A stretch of DNA of 64,000 nucleotides. It comes from JAENVT01 sp963720775. Its GTDB lineage: Bacteria; Actinomycetota; Acidimicrobiia; Acidimicrobiales; Ilumatobacteraceae. The notes under the pieces were generated by a model that was not told where the DNA came from, made no database searches, and saw nothing but the letters and a program-made list of their open reading frames with translations. The stretch covers positions 248,001 to 312,000 of the forward strand of contig CAVRGR010000003.1 of assembly GCA_963720775.1 (NCBI GenBank), in the 5' to 3' direction. This document shows, one piece after another, positions 60,542-64,000 of the stretch (position 1 is its first letter; each line of letters starts with the position of its first letter). The translations under genes were made by a program, and so were the position numbers.

Positions 60542-61033
60542 ATGTCCCAACCCAACACCTTGATCTTCGTCGATCTACCGAGCGACGATCCGGAGGCGTC
60601 CGCGCGGTTCTACTCCCAAGTCTTCGGCTGGGAGGTCGAAGGGCGACCCACAGGCGTCTTCCATCGGATCGTGCCTGGAGGTCATTTTCCATTGCCCGAC
60701 GGAACGCCGTCGGAGGTCGGCAATCTCCACATGGGGATCTACGACGTGGCCAACGCTCGCCCGCACCCCGACCCCGCCGGCGTCGAGCCTCGAACCGCCA
60801 GCACGCAGGGTCGTTCCGCGCGCGTCTGGATCCTCGTCGCCGACGACGACAGCGATGAACGGATGCTCGACACCGCCGTGAGCCTCGGCGCCACCGAGCT
60901 CTGGCGCAGGCACTACTGGGCCGAGTTCAATGGATTCAACAGTGCGTTCCTCGATCCGTGGGGCAACACTCTGGTGCTGTGGACCAAGGGTGGCTCGGAT
61001 CCCGTCGTTCCCGAGGGGTGGACCCGTGAGTGA
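60542..61033 (+). CDS. VOC (glyoxalase-fold) protein
   Basis: The 163-residue product begins with TLIFVDLPSDDPEASARFYSQVFGWEV, typical of VOC proteins of the PhnB/CFP30-like branch, and ends with FNSAFLDPWGNTLVLWTKGG. It starts a four-gene plus-strand unit: VOC, VOC, SnoaL-like and aldo/keto reductase, with overlapping starts and stops. Its control is likely through site 3. The reaction is unknown. Confidence 0.82.
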   Translation: MSQPNTLIFVDLPSDDPEASARFYSQVFGWEVEGRPTGVFHRIVPGGHFPLPDGTPSEVGNLHMGIYDVANARPHPDPAGVEPRTASTQGRSARVWILVADDDSDERMLDTAVSLGATELWRRHYWAEFNGFNSAFLDPWGNTLVLWTKGGSDPVVPEGWTRE

Positions 61034-61505
61034 AGTAGCCGACAAGTACGCAATCCATCCGCCGTCGATGCGCTGGACCCACATCGCCCTGCCCGCCGTC
61101 GACATCGACAAGACGATCGACTGGTACGAACGGTTCACTCCGCTCGAACTGCTCGACCGCCGCGAAGACGCCGACGGTTGGGGAGCGTGGCTCGGTCACC
61201 GCGACCAGATCGACAAGCCGTTCATCCTGGTGCTGGTCAGCTTCAAGCGCGACCTCGACAAGGGACCGCAGCCGATCATGGCGCCGTTCGCCCACATCGG
61301 CATCGAAGTCACCAGTCGTGACGAGGTCGATGCCATCGCCAAGCGCGGCGAGGCAGAGGGTTGCCTGGCGTGGCCACCCACCGAGATGCCTCCGCCCATC
61401 GGCTACATCTGCGCGTTGACCGATCCCGATGGAAACATGATCGAGTTCTCCTACGACCAGGGTGTGTACGCGACCGTGCAGGAGGTTTGGGGTCCCGGTT
61501 CATGA
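61026..61505 (+). CDS. VOC (glyoxalase-fold) protein, paralog 2
   Basis: The 159-residue protein is a paralog of the VOC protein at 50764: both have THIALP near the N-terminus, H(I/L)GI followed by SR(D/E)EVD, EGC, and GYIC plus LTDPDGN/VTDPDGN with (I/L)EFS. The start is GTG 61026, overlapping the previous gene by 8 bases. Its presence beside amidohydrolase 2 mirrors paralog 1 beside amidohydrolase 1, which suggests the two proteins work together on the same type of compound. Confidence 0.85.
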   Translation: MSEVADKYAIHPPSMRWTHIALPAVDIDKTIDWYERFTPLELLDRREDADGWGAWLGHRDQIDKPFILVLVSFKRDLDKGPQPIMAPFAHIGIEVTSRDEVDAIAKRGEAEGCLAWPPTEMPPPIGYICALTDPDGNMIEFSYDQGVYATVQEVWGPGS

Positions 61506-61894
61506 GCGCTGCTGCGCAGTCGGCCGCCGACATCTGTCGCGGCTACCTCGAAGCCTTCTCCACCGGCCGACCCGACGACGTTGCAGCGTTCGTCACCGAC
61601 GACTTCGTCAACGAGCACACTGCAGCGCTCGGAGGTGGATGCGTCGGCATCGACGAGTACCGCAAGCGGCTTCCCGGCTTCCTGGCCTCGATGCCGGGTC
61701 TGAGGTACGAGATCGAAGACGTCGTGGCCGAGGGCGACCATGTGTTCGCGGCCTACACCCTCCGAACCACAGTCAACGACAAGCCGATTGCCGTACGAGG
61801 TGTCATGCGCTTCTTCGTTCGCGATGGCCGCATCGCCCATCGCATCGACTACTGGGACAGCCTGGTCTTCCAACGCCAAGCCGGCATGGCTTGA
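61502..61894 (+). CDS. SnoaL-like (NTF2-fold) protein
   Basis: This 130-residue protein has the NTF2-like fold pattern: YLEAFSTGRPDDVAAFVTDDFVNEH, GIDEYRKRLPGFLASMPGLRYEIEDVVAEGDHVFAAYTLR and GRIAHRIDYWDSLVFQRQAG. SnoaL-like enzymes are small cyclases, isomerases or hydratases without cofactor. The start overlaps the VOC stop (ATGA), so it belongs to the same transcript. The function in this pathway is unknown. Confidence 0.82.
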   Translation: MSAAAQSAADICRGYLEAFSTGRPDDVAAFVTDDFVNEHTAALGGGCVGIDEYRKRLPGFLASMPGLRYEIEDVVAEGDHVFAAYTLRTTVNDKPIAVRGVMRFFVRDGRIAHRIDYWDSLVFQRQAGMA

Positions 61895-61896
61895 CC

Positions 61897-62877
61897 GTGC
61901 AGTACCGGCAGCTCGGCGACAGCGGAATCACGGTCAGCACCCTCGGGCTGGGGACGATGATGTTCGGCCGTTGGGGCAACCCCGACGAGGAATCCTGCAG
62001 GCAGATCGTCGATCGCTCACTCGCTGCCGGGGTCACGCTGTTCGATACCGCCGACATCTACGACTTCGGAGTCTCCGAGGAGTTCCTCGGTCGGGCCTTG
62101 GTCGGGCGACGCGATCGTGTGGTGTTGGCCACGAAGGTCGGCAACGCCATGAGCGACGACCCGCAGGAACGCGGCCTCTCGGCGCGCTGGATCCGGCAGT
62201 CGTGCGACGCCAGCCTGCGCCGGCTGCGCACCGACCATCTCGATCTGTACCAGATGCATCGGCCGGATCCCGAAACCCCGATCGATGAGACGCTGGAGGC
62301 GTTCGACGGCCTCGTGCGGGCTGGCAAGGTGCGCGCTGTCGGCACCTCGACGTTCTCGCCGGCACAGCTCGACGAAGCCCGATCGCGGGCCGATCAGCTT
62401 GGTGTCACCGTTCCGAGCAGCGAGCAACCGCCGTACTCGATGCTCGTGCGCAAGGCCGAGACCGAGGTGCTGCCGTGGTGCCTCGAGCACGATGTCGGCA
62501 CGCTGGTGTGGGCCCCTCTCAACGGTGGATGGCTCACCGGCAAGTACCAATCAGAGTCGGTCGACCAGTCGGCCCGCGCCGCCCGCGAGCCCGACCACTT
62601 CGATCATCGCGATCAGGCGATGCGTGCCCGCAAGCGCGATCTGGTCGCCAGGCTCATCGAAGTCGGTCGTGGGGCCGGCCTCACGCTCATTCAGCTGGCG
62701 CTCGGTTTCGTCGTGTCCAACCCCGCCGTTTCGACAGCGCTGATCGGCCCGCGCACACCGCAGCAACTCGACTCGTTGCTCGAAGCCGCCGACGTGACGC
62801 TTCCTGCCGACGTCTTGTCAGCGATCGACCAGATCGTCCCGCCCGGCCTCACCGTCAACCCCGCCGACAACAGCTGA
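61897..62877 (+). CDS. aldo/keto reductase
   Basis: This 326-residue NADPH-dependent TIM-barrel oxidoreductase has the catalytic set FDTADIYDFG (D, Y), LATKVGN (K) and LYQMHRPDPETP (H). The N-terminus YRQLGDSGITVSTLGLGTMMFG and the C-terminal ALIGPRTPQQLDSLL are standard. The start is GTG 61897, two bases after the SnoaL-like stop; TTG 61891 is possible. It ends the plus-strand catabolic unit and overlaps the convergent EamA gene by 60 bases. It probably reduces an aldehyde or ketone formed by the pathway. Confidence 0.88.
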   Translation: MQYRQLGDSGITVSTLGLGTMMFGRWGNPDEESCRQIVDRSLAAGVTLFDTADIYDFGVSEEFLGRALVGRRDRVVLATKVGNAMSDDPQERGLSARWIRQSCDASLRRLRTDHLDLYQMHRPDPETPIDETLEAFDGLVRAGKVRAVGTSTFSPAQLDEARSRADQLGVTVPSSEQPPYSMLVRKAETEVLPWCLEHDVGTLVWAPLNGGWLTGKYQSESVDQSARAAREPDHFDHRDQAMRARKRDLVARLIEVGRGAGLTLIQLALGFVVSNPAVSTALIGPRTPQQLDSLLEAADVTLPADVLSAIDQIVPPGLTVNPADNS

Positions 62878-63840
62878 TCCCGGCACGGCGTGATGTGCGA
62901 TGGTTCGCGACGACGCGTACACCGTGTGTGCGACGAGGGCTACGAACACTGCGGACCCGCCGATGAGTGCGGGAACCCCTGGGTACTCGTTCATGAAGAT
63001 CCACACCCAGATCGGCCCCATGATGGGTTCGAGCATCGACAGCAGAGCGACCTCGGTGGCGGGCGCGCCGGCTGCGCCGACGCTGAAGATCGCCAGGCCG
63101 ATCCCGAGCTGTGCAAAGCCGAACGTGAGCAGCAGCAGCAGGTCGTGCCGGGTCACATCGAACGGATGAGCGAACGGCAAGGCGACGAGCGCGCCGATGA
63201 CCGCGGCAAGCAGCATGGCCGGTGCCATGGCGATCTCGGAGTGTCGACGGATCATCACCGTGCCGTACCCGAACGCCAACGGGATGGCCAGAGCGACCAG
63301 TGCCCCGGACGTCGAGCCGCCGGCGCCGGGACCCGACACCATGAAGCCGACGCCGGCGACCGTGACACCGATGGCCAACCAGGTGTAGCCGCGAACCCGC
63401 TCGCCGATGATGATCCATGCAAGAACGGCGGCAGCAAGCGGGCTGAGGGCGAAGATCACCAGCACGATCGCCACGCTCGTGCGGGTGAGTGCCACGACCA
63501 TCGCGATCGACGAGGTGGCGAACGCACCGGCCACCGCCAAGCCGGGCCTGCCCATCTTCGCGATGGTCCGAACGGTGCGTGACCGTTCGCGCCAGATGAT
63601 CAACAACAGGATGCTGACGCAGGCCGACAGCGACCGCCAGAACACCGTGGTCCAGGCACGAGGATGGTCGAGACCGCGGATGAACAGCCCACCCGTGCTG
63701 AAGATGAGCGACGAGATGATGAGGAGCAACACCGATGCCGGCGATGCACGAGTCCCTGCGGGGACGAACGAAACAGCGACTCCGCCTTCGCCGGCCACGG
63801 CCGTGACGCTCTCGACATGATGTTCCTCGGCGCCGGCCAT
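62818..63840 (-). CDS. EamA/DMT-family membrane transporter
   Basis: This 340-residue protein has ten predicted membrane helices in two EamA repeats, with LLLIISSLIFSTGGLFIRGLDHPRAWTTVFWRS at the start of the first and MLEPIMGPIWVWIFMNEYPGV near the end of the second. Members export metabolites such as amino acids or nucleosides. ATG 63840 was chosen because the 50 in-frame residues before it are basic and unlike the family. The C-terminal 20 residues overlap the end of the aldo/keto reductase gene on the other strand. It may export a product of the neighbouring pathway. Confidence 0.82.
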   Translation of the reverse strand: MAGAEEHHVESVTAVAGEGGVAVSFVPAGTRASPASVLLLIISSLIFSTGGLFIRGLDHPRAWTTVFWRSLSACVSILLLIIWRERSRTVRTIAKMGRPGLAVAGAFATSSIAMVVALTRTSVAIVLVIFALSPLAAAVLAWIIIGERVRGYTWLAIGVTVAGVGFMVSGPGAGGSTSGALVALAIPLAFGYGTVMIRRHSEIAMAPAMLLAAVIGALVALPFAHPFDVTRHDLLLLLTFGFAQLGIGLAIFSVGAAGAPATEVALLSMLEPIMGPIWVWIFMNEYPGVPALIGGSAVFVALVAHTVYASSRTIAHHAVPGSAVVGGVDGEAGRDDLVDR

Positions 63841-63881
63841 TCCGGCCAGTCTCTCAGGAACCCATAGGCTGAGGCCCACCC

Positions 63882-64000
63882 ATGCTCCAGATCGCCTGTG
63901 CGCTGCCGCCAACGCCCGAGACTCCCGCCCTCGTCCGGTACGCGGAGCAGCTCGGCTATTCGAGGGCGTGGATCTACGACACGCCGGCACTGCAACTCGA
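63882..64000 (+). CDS. LLM-class flavin-dependent oxidoreductase (N-terminus only)
   Basis: From ATG 63882 the frame reads MLQIACALPPTPETPALVRY, then AEQLGYSRAWIYDTPAL, and stays open to the window edge. This is the usual first beta-alpha unit of LLM/F420-dependent oxidoreductases. TAGGCT lies 11 bases before the ATG. Only 39 residues are visible, so the subfamily cannot be assigned. Confidence 0.7.
   Translation, partial: MLQIACALPPTPETPALVRYAEQLGYSRAWIYDTPALQL

Overview
This is a gene-dense, high-GC stretch of a bacterial chromosome. The gene set and order point to an actinobacterium. It has several F420-type LLM oxidoreductases, a mycothiol-type nitroreductase, GTG and TTG starts, and many genes whose -10 box sits only 6 to 8 bases before the start codon. 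The class Acidimicrobiia (Ilumatobacter-like) is my best guess, from gene content alone. No tRNA, rRNA, CRISPR array, insertion sequence or prophage was seen.

Bases 1-25000 hold mixed housekeeping and lipid or redox genes in short operons: a PAP2 phosphatase with a RecB-like Fe-S nuclease, an alpha/beta hydrolase with a LapA-type protein, an acyl-CoA dehydrogenase, an ABC-2 exporter (8769 down to 6225), larE with an LLM oxidoreductase, a MoxR/DUF58/VWA operon (15207 down to 12243), an M20 peptidase with a nitronate monooxygenase, an AbiEi/DUF559-like protein, a frameshifted geranylgeranyl-reductase-like gene, a Tat-exported amidase, and an SDR facing a MaoC hydratase.

Bases 23300-43000 carry the conserved translation cluster: proS diverging from rimP-nusA-ylxR-infB, then DUF503-rbfA-truB-ribF, rpsO-pnp-M16 peptidase and dapB. 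Two insertions break it. One is a nitroreductase gene after infB. The other is a minus-strand ABC importer cassette (37438 down to 33787) that includes a chorismate mutase-VOC fusion. The rimP and pnp transcripts both have strong leader structures.

Bases 43000-48200 encode a VTT/DedA-like membrane protein, an amino-acid ABC importer whose permease has an extra CD225/dispanin-like N-terminus, and a TetR regulator with a ferritin-like diiron oxygenase. A near-perfect palindrome covers the TetR promoter.

Bases 48300-64000 look like a catabolic region. Two divergent units, each an amidohydrolase facing a VOC protein, share the same operator-like palindrome with a BMP-type nucleoside importer operon. 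The genes swept up include a Rieske oxygenase, a quinone oxidoreductase, a SnoaL-like protein and an aldo/keto reductase. I read this as one regulon for uptake and breakdown of a purine-like or other N-heterocyclic compound; the substrate is not known. A MazEF-type toxin-antitoxin pair and a methyltransferase lie between.

The most unusual non-coding signal is a family of eight 43-44 base hairpin elements with arms GTGGAGTGT/ACACTCCAC at five intergenic sites. Three of those sites hold doublets with an identical 52-base period. Three genes carry single frameshifts, which may be real decay or sequencing error.
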